The notes below the pieces were generated by a model. The model made no database searches and was not told where the DNA came from. It saw only the letters and a program-made list of their open reading frames with translations. Shown here in pieces: positions 36,211 through 45,896 of a DNA stretch of 64,000 bases. Made by a program: the position numbers and the translations under genes. Positions within the stretch are counted from its first letter, which is position 1; every line of letters begins with the position of its first letter. This stretch comes from CAVSWT01 sp963731745 (GTDB lineage Bacteria > Bacteroidota > Ignavibacteria > Ignavibacteriales > Ignavibacteriaceae): assembly GCA_963731745.1 (NCBI GenBank), contig CAVSWT010000028.1, positions 124,001-188,000 of the forward strand. Direction: 5' to 3'.

Positions 36211-37181
36211 ACTTTAATACCTAAGAATTCTTCTGCCAATGCAATCCCTCCAAACAAAGCCGCATCATCACCTAGTTTTGTAGAAATAATTTTTAATCCT
36301 TTGGCTGAATCTTTAAGAACAAACTCATTGAATGATTCTTTTATTTTGGGCATCATAAAGTGATTTAAAGCCTCGATTAATCCGCCGCCCAGAACAATGG
36401 TGTCAAAATTTAAAAGATTAGTAATGCTTGCCAATACAATCCCAACAGTTGCACATGCATCGGAAATATGCTTAATTATTAACTTATCATTTTTTTTGAC
36501 TGCGTTAGCAAGTACTTTGCTTTTTATTTTTTCGCTTCGCTTAATAACTTTTGAAATTGCACTTTTTTTACCTGCTTTTAAGTCGGCTCTTATTTTCTTT
36601 TCAATAGCTGTCCGGCTTGCAACTGCTTCAAAACAACCCTTTCTTCCGCAGCCGCAAATGGGCCCATTGTTTAAAACATGCATATGCCCAATTTCACCGG
36701 CGACATAATTTAATCCGCGATAAATTTTACCTTCAAAAATTAACGCGCCGCCAATTCCGGTACCAATAAATACAACCAACACATTTTTTGATTTTTCACT
36801 AAGTTCGAATTTCTGAATTCCGAGTGCAGCAACATTTACATCATTTTCAATTAAAACGGGATAAGAAGTAAGAGCTTGTAAATTTTCTTTTATAAAAAAA
36901 TTTTTAATTCCTAGATTTGGCGCCAATCCAATTTTACCTTTATATGGATCGACTGAACCGGGAATTCCAAGGGTTACTGCTTTAACATTTCCGGGATTTA
37001 TATTTGAACTCTGTATTGTCTCATTTATAATTTCTGCTAAAGTTTTTACATAAGCTTTTGCAGTTGAGTTCGACTTGGTAGGTTTTTTAACGCTTTGGAT
37101 AATTCCATTTTCAGAATTAATGAGAGAAGATAGAATTTTAGTTCCACCCATATCAATGCTTACAATATATTTCTTCTCCAG
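36207..37181 (-). CDS. ROK-family sugar kinase with apparent CTG start
   Basis: The protein resembles bacterial glucokinases of the ROK family. The phosphate-1 motif DMGGTKI is at the N-terminus, VFIGTGIGGALIFEGKIYRG carries the next, and the zinc motif CGCGRKGCFE is intact. Starting at ATG 37151 would leave MGGTK and remove the catalytic-fold Asp and the first strand. Upstream the frame reads MEKKYIVSIDMGGTK from CTG 37181, preceded by a perfect GGGAGG at 37192-37187 with five bases between. No ATG, GTG or TTG fits, so I place the start at CTG. Substrate is not determined. Confidence 0.85.
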   Translation of the reverse strand: MEKKYIVSIDMGGTKILSSLINSENGIIQSVKKPTKSNSTAKAYVKTLAEIINETIQSSNINPGNVKAVTLGIPGSVDPYKGKIGLAPNLGIKNFFIKENLQALTSYPVLIENDVNVAALGIQKFELSEKSKNVLVVFIGTGIGGALIFEGKIYRGLNYVAGEIGHMHVLNNGPICGCGRKGCFEAVASRTAIEKKIRADLKAGKKSAISKVIKRSEKIKSKVLANAVKKNDKLIIKHISDACATVGIVLASITNLLNFDTIVLGGGLIEALNHFMMPKIKESFNEFVLKDSAKGLKIISTKLGDDAALFGGIALAEEFLGIKV

Positions 37182-37333
37182 AACAGCCTCCCGGTTTTAT
37201 AGTGATTATTTGAGTAACAAAAAATTATGAATATATTTTTTGAATGACAAATGTTAAATTTTAATGTTACACATATGTCATAGCTGCATCAAAGCTAATT
37301 GTTTATAAAATTCAGATTATCTAAGTTTGAAAA

Positions 37334-38140
37334 ATGGAAAAAGTTAAACCGCTAAAAAAATTTGGACAAAATTACCTTTTCGATAGTAATATTCTTGACA
37401 AGATTATTAATGAAATTGCACCTAATGAAAATGACAATATAATCGAAATTGGGCCTGGAACAGGATCATTAACGGAAAAACTAATTACAAAAGTAAATCA
37501 TTTGACGGCTGTAGAAATAGATTCCAGGGTAATTGAAAATTTAAAAACGAAATTCTCAAATTTAAATGTAATTCACAGAGATTTTTTAAAAATTGACTTG
37601 CATGAATATGCTGACCAAAATAATAAATTACGAATAGTCGGGAACATACCTTATAATCTTACATCACCAATAATTTTTTTTATGATTGAAAATATAGAAA
37701 TCATTCAAGACTCTGTTTTGATGGTTCAATTTGAAGTTGCAAAAAGAATGACTGCAAAAAAAGGCACAAAAGATTATGGCATTTTATCAGTCTTGCTTAA
37801 TTATTTTTCCAGCATAAATTTGTGCTTTAAAGTTTCGCCCAATGTGTTTTATCCGAAGCCAAAAGTTTTTTCATCTATTGTTCATATTTATTTCGATAAA
37901 AAATTAGATGAATCGGTTAACAATAATATTTTCATAAAAATAGTAAAAGCTTCATTTGGAAATAGAAGAAAGACCATAAAAAATTCACTAAGTAATAGTA
38001 TATTTGGAGACATAGATTATTCGAGCACTGGAATCAATCTATCATTGCGTGCTGAACAATTGGATATTGAAGATTTTATTTCACTTGCAAAGCACACTCA
38101 AAATTGTTTACAAATTTCTGAGAAAAAATTATTTGAGTAA
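37334..38140 (+). CDS. rsmA: 16S rRNA dimethyladenosine transferase
   Basis: The enzyme dimethylates two adjacent adenosines near the 3' end of 16S rRNA. The 268-residue protein has KKFGQNYLFDSNIL, the SAM motif IIEIGPGTGSLTEKL (about 37-51), and the catalytic NIPYNLTSPII motif near 109. FYPKPKVFSS follows at about 175. It begins a plus-strand run with a PAP2 protein and a quinone methyltransferase. Confidence 0.97.
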   Translation: MEKVKPLKKFGQNYLFDSNILDKIINEIAPNENDNIIEIGPGTGSLTEKLITKVNHLTAVEIDSRVIENLKTKFSNLNVIHRDFLKIDLHEYADQNNKLRIVGNIPYNLTSPIIFFMIENIEIIQDSVLMVQFEVAKRMTAKKGTKDYGILSVLLNYFSSINLCFKVSPNVFYPKPKVFSSIVHIYFDKKLDESVNNNIFIKIVKASFGNRRKTIKNSLSNSIFGDIDYSSTGINLSLRAEQLDIEDFISLAKHTQNCLQISEKKLFE

Positions 38141-38158
38141 TATAACAATGTCCAATTA

Positions 38159-39109
38159 ATGCACCAGCTAAAATCATTTCTACATAACCTCAAAGCTTTT
38201 GATTTAGTAGTAGTAGTTTTTTTTACTTGTCTAACTATTATAAATTTTATTTTTCATTCTAAAATTGCGGTGTGGCAAAATCTCGTTTTACTAAATTTAT
38301 GTGTAATCGCTTTTGCATTCTTTCTTGCTTTCATGGAAGAAAAATTCGAAAATAAAGTTTGGGTTTGGATTCACTACTGGTATATAGCTCCCCTTATTTT
38401 AATAACATTTAAAGAATTGAATTTTTTGATTAAGCCGATTAGAGTTTGGGATTATGATTACTTATTTATTAAAATTGATAGATTTATATTTCACGGTGAT
38501 CCCACAAAGTTTTTAGCACAATATTCATTTCCGCTTTTAACAGAAATCTTACAAATTATTTATGGAATGTTTTACTTCCTCCCCATTATTCTTGCAATTG
38601 CATTACTAAGAAAAAACCGATATGTGGCAATGGATTTTGCAGTCTTCATAGTGATTTATGGATTTTACCTTTCATATGTAGGATATTTTACGCTTCCAGG
38701 AATTGGACCAAGGTTCACGCTTCATAATTTTGCTAATATAAATAAAGATTTACCCGGATTATTTTTAACAAATTTTTTACGTGAAATGGTTAACTTAGGC
38801 GAATCCCTTTCAGCAAATACTCCTAATCCGGCAGCAGTGGTTCAGCGGGATGTTTTTCCAAGCGGACATACGATGTTAACATTAATAGTTATGTTTCTTT
38901 CTATAAAATTGAAAAGCCGCTCTAAATATTTTTTGGTTCCGGTTGGCGCTTTATTAATTTTTTCTACCGTCTATTTATGGTATCACTATGTTATTGATTT
39001 AGTCGGCGGCACTGTTTTTATGATTTTCTGTGTATGGTCGGGTAAATATATTTTTAATTGGTGGAGAAGAAAAGTAGGTAAACCTGAATTTGAATATGGT
39101 AAATATTAA
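38159..39109 (+). CDS. PAP2-family membrane phosphatase/phosphotransferase
   Basis: The 316-residue integral membrane protein has six or seven helices. It carries the PAP2 motifs PSGHTMLTL near 240 and WYHYVIDLVGG near 277, which hold the two catalytic histidines. The first conserved motif is replaced by LPGIGPRFTLH, resembling the inositolphosphotransferase-like PAP2_3 branch. It probably acts on lipid phosphates at the outer face of the inner membrane; the substrate is unknown. It starts 18 bases after rsmA. Confidence 0.88.
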   Translation: MHQLKSFLHNLKAFDLVVVVFFTCLTIINFIFHSKIAVWQNLVLLNLCVIAFAFFLAFMEEKFENKVWVWIHYWYIAPLILITFKELNFLIKPIRVWDYDYLFIKIDRFIFHGDPTKFLAQYSFPLLTEILQIIYGMFYFLPIILAIALLRKNRYVAMDFAVFIVIYGFYLSYVGYFTLPGIGPRFTLHNFANINKDLPGLFLTNFLREMVNLGESLSANTPNPAAVVQRDVFPSGHTMLTLIVMFLSIKLKSRSKYFLVPVGALLIFSTVYLWYHYVIDLVGGTVFMIFCVWSGKYIFNWWRRKVGKPEFEYGKY

Positions 39110-39138
39110 GTTTAAACATGAAATCAAATTGAATTTAA

Positions 39139-39834
39139 ATGACAGAAATTAATTCAGCAAAAAAAAATCAAGTAAAAAATATTTTCGATTCAATCGCTTT
39201 TAAATATGATTTTTTGAATCATCTTTTAAGCTTTGGAATTGATAAATATTGGCGTAAAAGAGCATTAAAATTATCTAAAATTAATTCGGATTCTGTATTA
39301 TTAGATATTGCCTGCGGCACTGGTGATGTTGCAATTGAAGCCAAGAAACTTGGAGCAGTAAAAATTTATGGAGCAGATTTTTCATACAACATGCTGCAGC
39401 TATTCAGTAAAAAATGTGATTGGATAAAAGGCAAAAGTGTGCAAATGGTAGCCGAAAATATTCCGCTTAAAAATGAATCAATCACAAATATTACAGTTGC
39501 ATTCGGAGTTCGAAATTTTTATGATATTCAGCAGGGATTTAATTCTTTTTATGAAGTTCTAACCAAAAATGGAAAAGCTACAATAATTGAATTTAGAATG
39601 CCTTCAAATTTTGTATTTAAAAGATTATACAAGTTTTACTTTAAAAAGATTCTTCCATTTATCGGCGGTATAATTTCCGGAAATAAAGAAGCTTACAATT
39701 ACCTCCCCAATTCAGTTGAAGAGTTTGATGAAAAAGTAAATTTACCCGAACTTCTTAAAAAGTCAGGATTTCAGTCAGTTCAAAAATATAATTTAACTTT
39801 TGGAATTGTTCAGGTTGTAATAGCTCAGAAATAA
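39139..39834 (+). CDS. menG: Demethylmenaquinone methyltransferase
   Basis: This SAM-dependent enzyme (also called ubiE) performs the last methylation of menaquinone. The 231-residue protein has FDSIAFKYDFLNHLLSFGIDKYWRK, the SAM motif LLDIACGTGDVAIEA, and ITVAFGVRNF. PFIGGIISGNKEAYNYLPNSVEEF is also family-typical. Menaquinone would be the electron donor for the quinol NO reductase at 2028-4245. The terminator at 39854-39882 closes the run. Confidence 0.95.
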   Translation: MTEINSAKKNQVKNIFDSIAFKYDFLNHLLSFGIDKYWRKRALKLSKINSDSVLLDIACGTGDVAIEAKKLGAVKIYGADFSYNMLQLFSKKCDWIKGKSVQMVAENIPLKNESITNITVAFGVRNFYDIQQGFNSFYEVLTKNGKATIIEFRMPSNFVFKRLYKFYFKKILPFIGGIISGNKEAYNYLPNSVEEFDEKVNLPELLKKSGFQSVQKYNLTFGIVQVVIAQK

Positions 39835-39853
39835 ATTATAGTTTGTAAAAAAT

Positions 39854-39882
39854 AAACCCGATTCCTTTATGAAATCGGGTTT
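39854..39882. terminator. Bidirectional terminator between menG and the lipoprotein gene
   Basis: The arms AAACCCGATT (39854-39863) and AATCGGGTTT (39873-39882) make a perfect 10-base-pair stem with a 9-base loop. Us follow on the plus strand and an A/T-rich tract follows on the minus strand. It serves the two convergent genes. Confidence 0.85.
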
Positions 39883-39904
39883 TTAATTTTTAATCGTTTT
39901 ACTG

Positions 39905-40726
39905 TTAATTAACTTTATAATCAATCAAACTTTGCGAAAGCGTTCCGGTGGTATCGGCTAGTTGAATATCTCCACTAACTATAGCATTTAATATAGTAGC
40001 ATTTCCAGTCCATTTAACCGGACCTATATTTTTTACTAACCATGCGTTAGCACTAAAAATTTGTTTTGTAGGTGTCCCGGTAATATTATTAGGGTCAGGA
40101 ATTGTAAGGGTTAAATCAAATTTAATTTTTGCGGCACTCATAGTTTTTGATCCGCTTGCTAGATTTAAAGTAACATTTTCATCTCCTATATAACTCGCAT
40201 CAACAGATACAAGCTGTATTGCTATTAATCCAAAATCAAGCTTTACATTAAAGACCGGCCATGTTTTTCCACTGGTTAATGGGAAGGAATACAAAATCAT
40301 TTCGTTGCTAATCTTCAGATATGATAGAAGCGAGTCAGGAATGAATTCTGAAATTCCTGAAGTATCCAAATAAACATAAACTCCGTAATTAGGATCGGTT
40401 GCCGTTGGCTGAGATTCTCTAAAATATGACTCATTAGAAGTTGAAACATTAGCTAATGTAGTGGAATCAACTTGTATTTGATATTCTGTCCCGAGGATCA
40501 CTTTTGTGCCAGTATAAGTTGCAGAACGAGTACCGGTTGATTTGGTTCCGGTTGAATCAGTACTTTCAACACTATACTTATAATAATTGCCGGTTTTGTT
40601 TGGATAATAATTTGTAGTATCTGCGTTATTATTACCGCCATTATCAGTTGGGTTATCACTTTTGCTGCATGAAGCTAAAAGTAGTAATCCACCGATACCT
40701 AAAAGTATAACTATTTTTTTAATCAT
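39905..40726 (-). CDS. Secreted lipoprotein of unknown function
   Basis: The 273-residue protein has a lipoprotein signal, with the lipobox LASC at about 17-20 followed by a Ser/Asp/Asn-rich linker (KSDNPTDNGGNN). The mature part begins YYPNKTGNYYKYSVESTDSTG, a beta-rich pattern seen in many uncharacterised Bacteroidota lipoproteins. Its start overlaps the rdgB stop by one base, but that coupling may only reflect compact gene order. No enzyme motif is visible. Confidence 0.8.
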   Translation of the reverse strand: MIKKIVILLGIGGLLLLASCSKSDNPTDNGGNNNADTTNYYPNKTGNYYKYSVESTDSTGTKSTGTRSATYTGTKVILGTEYQIQVDSTTLANVSTSNESYFRESQPTATDPNYGVYVYLDTSGISEFIPDSLLSYLKISNEMILYSFPLTSGKTWPVFNVKLDFGLIAIQLVSVDASYIGDENVTLNLASGSKTMSAAKIKFDLTLTIPDPNNITGTPTKQIFSANAWLVKNIGPVKWTGNATILNAIVSGDIQLADTTGTLSQSLIDYKVN

Positions 40727-41319
40727 TAGATCTCCTTTTCTAATAAAATATTTTTTAACTTATTAAACGCTTTTCCCCGGTGGCTTATTTGATTTTTTTC
40801 GCTCGGTTCAATTTCAGCCATTCTTTTCTCATAGCCATCAGGAACAAAATAGGGATCATATCCAAATCCAAAATTTCCCTTCGGCTCTAAAACAATTTTC
40901 CCTTTTATTTCTCCTGTGGAAATTATAAAATTTTCTCCATTATAGTATGCCGCAGCGCAAATATATTTTGCTAGATGAGGTTCGGGAAACTTTTTTAATT
41001 CATCAATAAGTTTTTTATTGTTTTCTTCATCAGTTGCATTTTCACCGGCAAATCTTGCTGAGTAAATTCCCGGCCCTCCATTAAGCTGCTCGACGGAAAG
41101 TCCTGAATCATCACCCACGGAATTAATATTAAAATAATTGTAAACTTTGGTTGCTTTTATTTTGGCATTTTCTTCAAATGAATTCCCATCTTCAACTATT
41201 ATAGGAATTTCTATAAAATCGTTTAAAGAAAGCAATTCAAGATCCAAATTCTGAAAAATGTTTTTTACTTCTCTAATTTTTCCTTCATTTTGGGATGCGA
41301 GTATCAGTTTAGTCATCAT
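40726..41319 (-). CDS. rdgB: XTP/dITP diphosphatase (RdgB/HAM1)
   Basis: The house-cleaning enzyme hydrolyses non-canonical purine triphosphates such as dITP and XTP. The 197-residue protein has LASQNEGKIREVKNIF, VGDDSGLSVEQLNGGPGIYSARFAG with catalytic acidic residues, FGFGYDPYFVPDG and SHRGKAFNKL. Its start overlaps the stop of the broken upstream gene (ATGATG/TGA), indicating past translational coupling. Confidence 0.96.
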   Translation of the reverse strand: MMTKLILASQNEGKIREVKNIFQNLDLELLSLNDFIEIPIIVEDGNSFEENAKIKATKVYNYFNINSVGDDSGLSVEQLNGGPGIYSARFAGENATDEENNKKLIDELKKFPEPHLAKYICAAAYYNGENFIISTGEIKGKIVLEPKGNFGFGYDPYFVPDGYEKRMAEIEPSEKNQISHRGKAFNKLKNILLEKEI

Positions 41320-41833
41320 TTAAAAAACACCTCACTTAATGCATAATAAATCGCCATGGAACTTGAAAAAACAGCCGTTACAGGAAATTTAAATTTTTGC
41401 GGAATTAAATTAATTATAATATAATTTACCGGAAGCGTAAAAAGAAAACTGTATAAAAAAGAGTCTAATCCTATCGATAATAAATGCCAATTGATTTGTT
41501 CATAGTTTCCTTTAAAAGAAATTGAGAACCAAAATATGGCGTGCTATCCAAAGTGGATTAAAATACAACGTAAAAAGAACAGACTTAATAATTTTTACTT
41601 TAATTTCATCATTAATAAATTTTTTATTCAGCCATTTTAATACAAATGGAATTTCAGCTGAATAAATAAACCCGCCGAGAAATAAAATTCCAAGCAGCCT
41701 TCTTATTGAAAAATCATTAATGATTAGAGCAGCGATGCTATCCCCAATGGAATATATTAACGCTCCCTGAATAATATTTTTTATGTTATAAACGGATTTG
41801 ATATTAATTAATTAACGAATTTTTGTAGAACAT
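41316..41833 (-). pseudogene. Broken membrane-protein gene, possibly Mpv17/PMP22-like
   Basis: Two frames encode consecutive parts of one hydrophobic protein. The first reads NIKSVYNIKNIIQG ... FNPLWIARH; the second continues FWFSISFKGNYEQINWHLLSIGLD and ends in FPVTAVFSS and YYALSEVFFK, with its stop overlapping rdgB. Deleting one base of the CGCCAT near 41540-41545 joins them. The 5' end is also damaged: ATG 41833 reads MFYKNSLIN and then hits a stop within a TTAATTAATTAA tract, so a tandem TTAA slip may have occurred there. The GD...A and PVN.I.INLIP patterns suggest the Mpv17 family, but this is tentative. Confidence 0.55.
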
Positions 41834-42005
41834 TAAATATTTATTTTGAATGGAAAGATAAAAAAGTTTTCTGCTTAATAGAAACAAGGCAGTTTTAGAC
41901 TCCCATCCCCTCGCATAAGTTCCAGTAAAATTGTGATAAATTTGTAATGATTAAGTCATTTATTTTTATAATTTTAAAGGCAATTGATAATCAAAAGAAA
42001 AGGTA

Positions 42006-45000
42006 ATGTTTAAAAAAATTTCTCCATTCATAATTTATACACTCCTTGTAAGTTTTATTTTTATAAATAATACACAAGCGCAATACTTCGGGCAGAACAA
42101 AGTTATTTACGATAATTTCAACTTCGAAGAACTACACTCTAAAAATTTTGATGTTTATTTTTACCCGGAAGAAAAGCCTGCGATTTACGATGCGACGCAA
42201 CTAGCTGAACGATGGTATGCAAGGCATTATCTTTTATTTAGAGATTCATTAAAAGGTAAACAGCCTTTAATAATGTATGGAAGTTTCGCGCACTTTGCCG
42301 AAAATAATGTTACCCAGGGTTTCATCGGACAAGGAACAGGCGGTTTTACAGAACCTTTAAAGCGAAGAATCGTTCTTCCTTTTGCAGGACCATTGAGAGA
42401 GTCTGACCACGTGATCGGACATGAATTAGTTCATGCGTTTCAATACAATATTTCAAAAAGTACAGGGCCGGGTGCTTATACCAGAGCTTCAATTGAAAAT
42501 CTTCCATTATGGTTTATTGAAGGAATGGCTGAATATTTTTCAATCGGGCCGCATGATTCTTTTACTTCAATGTGGATGCGTGATGCCGCTCTGAAAGAAC
42601 TACCCGACATTTCTGATTTGGACAACATTTACAAATATTTCCCTTACCGTTACGGCCAATCATTGCTGGCTTTTATTGGAGGAAAATGGGGAGACAATAA
42701 GCTTGTAGATTTACTTGTAGCTGGGTCACGAAGAGGAGATTTTAAAAAAACAATTGATAGTTTACTATCTGTTTCAACTGATTCACTTTCCGAACTTTGG
42801 CACAAATCAATTCACGAACAGGCTGATTCTGTAAAAAAAATTACCTCAATGTCATCAGATTATGGCCCTTTATTAATTGGAAGTACAGAAGAAGATGACA
42901 ACGATTTGAATATATCGCCGGTTTTAAGTCCGGATGGGAAATACATTGCATTTTATTCTTCACGAAATCTTTTTTCAATCGATATTTTTTTAGCTGATGC
43001 CAAAACAGGAAAAGTAAAAAAAACAATTTTAAGCACCGAGCTTGATCCTCATTTGCAATCGCTTGAATTCATTAATTCGGCTGGAGCCTGGAATCCGGCT
43101 GGAGATAAGTTTGTGTTTTCAACTACTAAAGAAGGACGGCCTACTCTTTCTATTTTAGATTTAACTAATGACGAAATTGAAAATGAAATTCGTTTTGATA
43201 GTTTGGGACAAATATTTAATGCATCATGGTCACCGGACGGAAATTCCATTGTCTTCTCAGCATTAAGCGGAGGCTTTTCTAATTTATTTCTTTACAATTT
43301 GAAAAACCAAAAATTAACAGAGCTTACAAATGATGCTTACGCAGAGCTGCAGCCCGAGTGGTCACCGGATGGGAAATCAATTGTTTTAGTAACCGACCGT
43401 TTTACAACAAAGCTGGACAGCCTGGACATTGGAGATTATCAAATTGCTTTGTTTAATCCACAGACAAAAGAATTTTCACAATTGCATAATTTTAAAGATG
43501 CTAAAAATATTAATCCGCAATGGTCAAAGGACGGAAACAATATTTATTTTTTATCTGATCAAAATGGTATAACGAACATTTATAATTTAAATGTGCAAAC
43601 TGGAGATATCACTCAGCTAACTAATTTATATACCGGCGTAAGCGGTATCACTTCATTAAGCCCTGCACTTTCTGTAAAGAATAATAGAATAATTTATAGC
43701 GCGTACGAATATGGGAAATACAATATATATGCTTACGATAGTACAAAGACCAAAGCATCATCCGAATTGACTGAGTTAAAAAATCTTTATCCAGCAAGTC
43801 TGCCGCCTATTGATAGAAAAGACAGCATGCTGGTGGCGAATCTTAATAATCCCAGCATAAATTTACCGCCGAAAGATAATTTTGCACTTTCAGATTATGA
43901 CGCATCCCTTTCCTTAACTGGCGTTGTGCAGCCTTCTGTTGGAGTTGGAATTGACAGATACGGTGCTAACGTAGGAGGCGGTGTTGGATTAATTTGGTCT
44001 GATATGCTGGGAAATCATAATCTTACAACATTTCTGCAAGTACAGTCTTACCGTTCATTTAGATTTACTGATATTGCAGCATTGGTTAGTTATGTAAACA
44101 CATCAAGCCGATGGAATTGGGGCGGCTCTATAAGTCAGATACCATATATATACAGCGGTTATAGCGCGGGTTATACAACTATAAAGAATCAACAGGCTTA
44201 TGTTGAACAGCAGTTAATTTATAGAGAAATTATTAGAGATATTTCCGGATCAATATATTATCCATTTAGTCAGGTGATGCGGGCTGAGTTTACTGCCGGT
44301 TATGAAAATATTAGTTTTCAAAATGAAGCTATTATACAAGCAATTTCATTAAATACAGGAGAACTTATCCAGGATGACACTCAGGAATTGCCGCATGCCG
44401 ATGCATTAAATATTGGTTCTGTGAGTACAGCCTTAGCTTATGACAATTCCATTTTTGGTGCAGCTTCACCTCTTTTAGGCCAAAGATTTAGAATTGCAGT
44501 TACGCCGACTTTTGGATCATTAAATATGATTAATTTTCTCACGGATTTTCGAAAGTATGTAATGCCGATACGTCCTATTACAATTGCTGGAAGAGTTTTT
44601 CATTTTGGACGGTACGGTACAGGCGGTGAAGACTCACGCTTATATCCGCTTTCTATTGGATATCCGGGATTCGTGAGAGGTTACGATGACAATTCATTCG
44701 ATGCAAATGAATTTTTGAATGACTCAGTAAATACAAATAATCTTTACAGTAATCTTTACGGAAGCAAAATGCTTGTGGGAAATCTGGAAATACGTTTTCC
44801 ATTTTTTGGCCTTCTTGGTTTAGGCTCAGGTTATTACGGAATCTTCCCAATTGAAACCGGATTATTTTATGATACAGGAGTTGCATGGTCAAATGGAAGC
44901 AAGCCAGCACTATTCGGCGGAGGGAAAAAACTCATAAGCAGCTACGGTGCTACTATAAGAATAAATTTATTCGGCTACGCAGTTGGTGAAATTGACTACG

Positions 45001-45065
45001 TTCATCCCATTGAACGGCAGGGAAATAAATGGATTTGGGAATTTAATTTGATACAAGGGTTTTAA
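42006..45065 (+). CDS. Secreted gluzincin-like peptidase/PD40 propeller/outer-membrane barrel protein
   Basis: The 1019-residue protein has a signal peptide (about 1-26). A domain follows with HELVHAFQYN (about 142) and PLWFIEGMAEYFS (about 170), the HExxH and downstream Glu pattern of gluzincin metallopeptidases. Residues about 300-600 hold PD40/TolB-type propeller repeats (LSPDGKYIAFYSS, SWSPDGNSIVFSA, EWSPDGKSIVLV). The last 350 or so residues are strand-rich, with FPIETGLFYDTGVAW and a terminal Phe, like BamA-type barrels. Together it suggests a surface-anchored protease or processing machine. Terminator at 45072-45116. Confidence 0.85.
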   Translation: MFKKISPFIIYTLLVSFIFINNTQAQYFGQNKVIYDNFNFEELHSKNFDVYFYPEEKPAIYDATQLAERWYARHYLLFRDSLKGKQPLIMYGSFAHFAENNVTQGFIGQGTGGFTEPLKRRIVLPFAGPLRESDHVIGHELVHAFQYNISKSTGPGAYTRASIENLPLWFIEGMAEYFSIGPHDSFTSMWMRDAALKELPDISDLDNIYKYFPYRYGQSLLAFIGGKWGDNKLVDLLVAGSRRGDFKKTIDSLLSVSTDSLSELWHKSIHEQADSVKKITSMSSDYGPLLIGSTEEDDNDLNISPVLSPDGKYIAFYSSRNLFSIDIFLADAKTGKVKKTILSTELDPHLQSLEFINSAGAWNPAGDKFVFSTTKEGRPTLSILDLTNDEIENEIRFDSLGQIFNASWSPDGNSIVFSALSGGFSNLFLYNLKNQKLTELTNDAYAELQPEWSPDGKSIVLVTDRFTTKLDSLDIGDYQIALFNPQTKEFSQLHNFKDAKNINPQWSKDGNNIYFLSDQNGITNIYNLNVQTGDITQLTNLYTGVSGITSLSPALSVKNNRIIYSAYEYGKYNIYAYDSTKTKASSELTELKNLYPASLPPIDRKDSMLVANLNNPSINLPPKDNFALSDYDASLSLTGVVQPSVGVGIDRYGANVGGGVGLIWSDMLGNHNLTTFLQVQSYRSFRFTDIAALVSYVNTSSRWNWGGSISQIPYIYSGYSAGYTTIKNQQAYVEQQLIYREIIRDISGSIYYPFSQVMRAEFTAGYENISFQNEAIIQAISLNTGELIQDDTQELPHADALNIGSVSTALAYDNSIFGAASPLLGQRFRIAVTPTFGSLNMINFLTDFRKYVMPIRPITIAGRVFHFGRYGTGGEDSRLYPLSIGYPGFVRGYDDNSFDANEFLNDSVNTNNLYSNLYGSKMLVGNLEIRFPFFGLLGLGSGYYGIFPIETGLFYDTGVAWSNGSKPALFGGGKKLISSYGATIRINLFGYAVGEIDYVHPIERQGNKWIWEFNLIQGF

Positions 45066-45071
45066 AAATAA

Positions 45072-45127
45072 ATGGCAGATTTATAGACATGTTTACTTCG
45101 TTTAAAAATCTGCCATCATTTGAACTA
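45072..45127 (+). terminator. Terminator after the peptidase/propeller/barrel gene
   Basis: The 11-base-pair stem ATGGCAGATTT (45072-45082) with AAATCTGCCAT (45106-45116) has a 23-base loop, followed by a T-rich stretch ending at TATTTTTT. Confidence 0.65.
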
Positions 45128-45161
45128 TTTTTTAATTTAGATGTTGATCCAATATTTCAAG

Positions 45162-45485
45162 TTATTCTTTCATAAGAACATTTTTAACTTTAACCGGTTT
45201 AGTTACTGAATCATAAACCGGTGATAATGACTGTGCTGAATTAAGAATTTCTTGTAGTGTTTCTTTATCCGCGTCTGATTTAACATGAAACAGAACTTTA
45301 ACATCTGAAATTCCAGGTCGAATATCCTTTAAACCGAACATACCATTTAAATCAATTACACTTTCCAAATCCACTTTCATAGAATCGATTTTCACTCCTC
45401 CGGCAGTTGGATATGAGAATGTAGGTTTCTTTACTAGAATTTTTAAACGCACTACAAGGCTTACACCTGCAGCATATCGTCGCAA
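45162..45485 (-). pseudogene. OsmC-family C-terminal remnant
   Basis: Residues about 28-107 match the second half of OsmC-like peroxide-reducing proteins. Visible are GGVKIDSMKVDLESVIDLNGMFGL, DIRPGISDVKVLFHVKSDA, and SAQSLSPVYDSVTKPVKVK. The N-terminal half, with its first catalytic cysteine, is missing. The stretch from TTG 45485 (LRRYAAGVSLVVRL) looks unrelated, and nothing OsmC-like lies further upstream. It is probably a 5'-truncated pseudogene. The second cysteine position is also not conserved in what remains. Confidence 0.6.
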
Positions 45486-45896
45486 GTTTCAATGGATTAA
45501 ATCTAAAATATAATTAACATATTTAGGACATTTTCGATATTATGCGATAAATAAAAGCTCAGAAGATTCTTGTTGAATATGAATGTTTAGAAACGGCCAA
45601 TGAAGAAATGAAACTGGTAAAATTTTTTAGAATGTATTTATTTAGTTCAGTTTTCAAATATTATCTAAATAGATTTTTTTTCCAGCCGAAATAACGTTGT
45701 ATTGAAATAAAACACATCATATGATAGCCTGCAAAATTGGGGGCTATATTTTGTCTTTTATATTTGAAGAAGTTTTTTGTACACTTTCAAAATCTTATAT
45801 TTAAAAATGCCTTAGGAAAGAGACTGAATTTTTACCGTAAAATGTTCTTAATAAAATTTTATTTTAAGTTAATCCTAATACAAAAACAAAATTTAA
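45486..45896. other. 411-base region with no confident gene
   Basis: I see no supported coding region, hairpin terminator or repeat here. A 47-codon plus-strand open stretch (KILVEYECLETANEEMK, around 45560-45690) has no start codon and no recognisable homologue. The region lies between the OsmC remnant and the M23 lipoprotein gene, and may contain decayed sequence plus the promoter of the latter. Confidence 0.5.
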
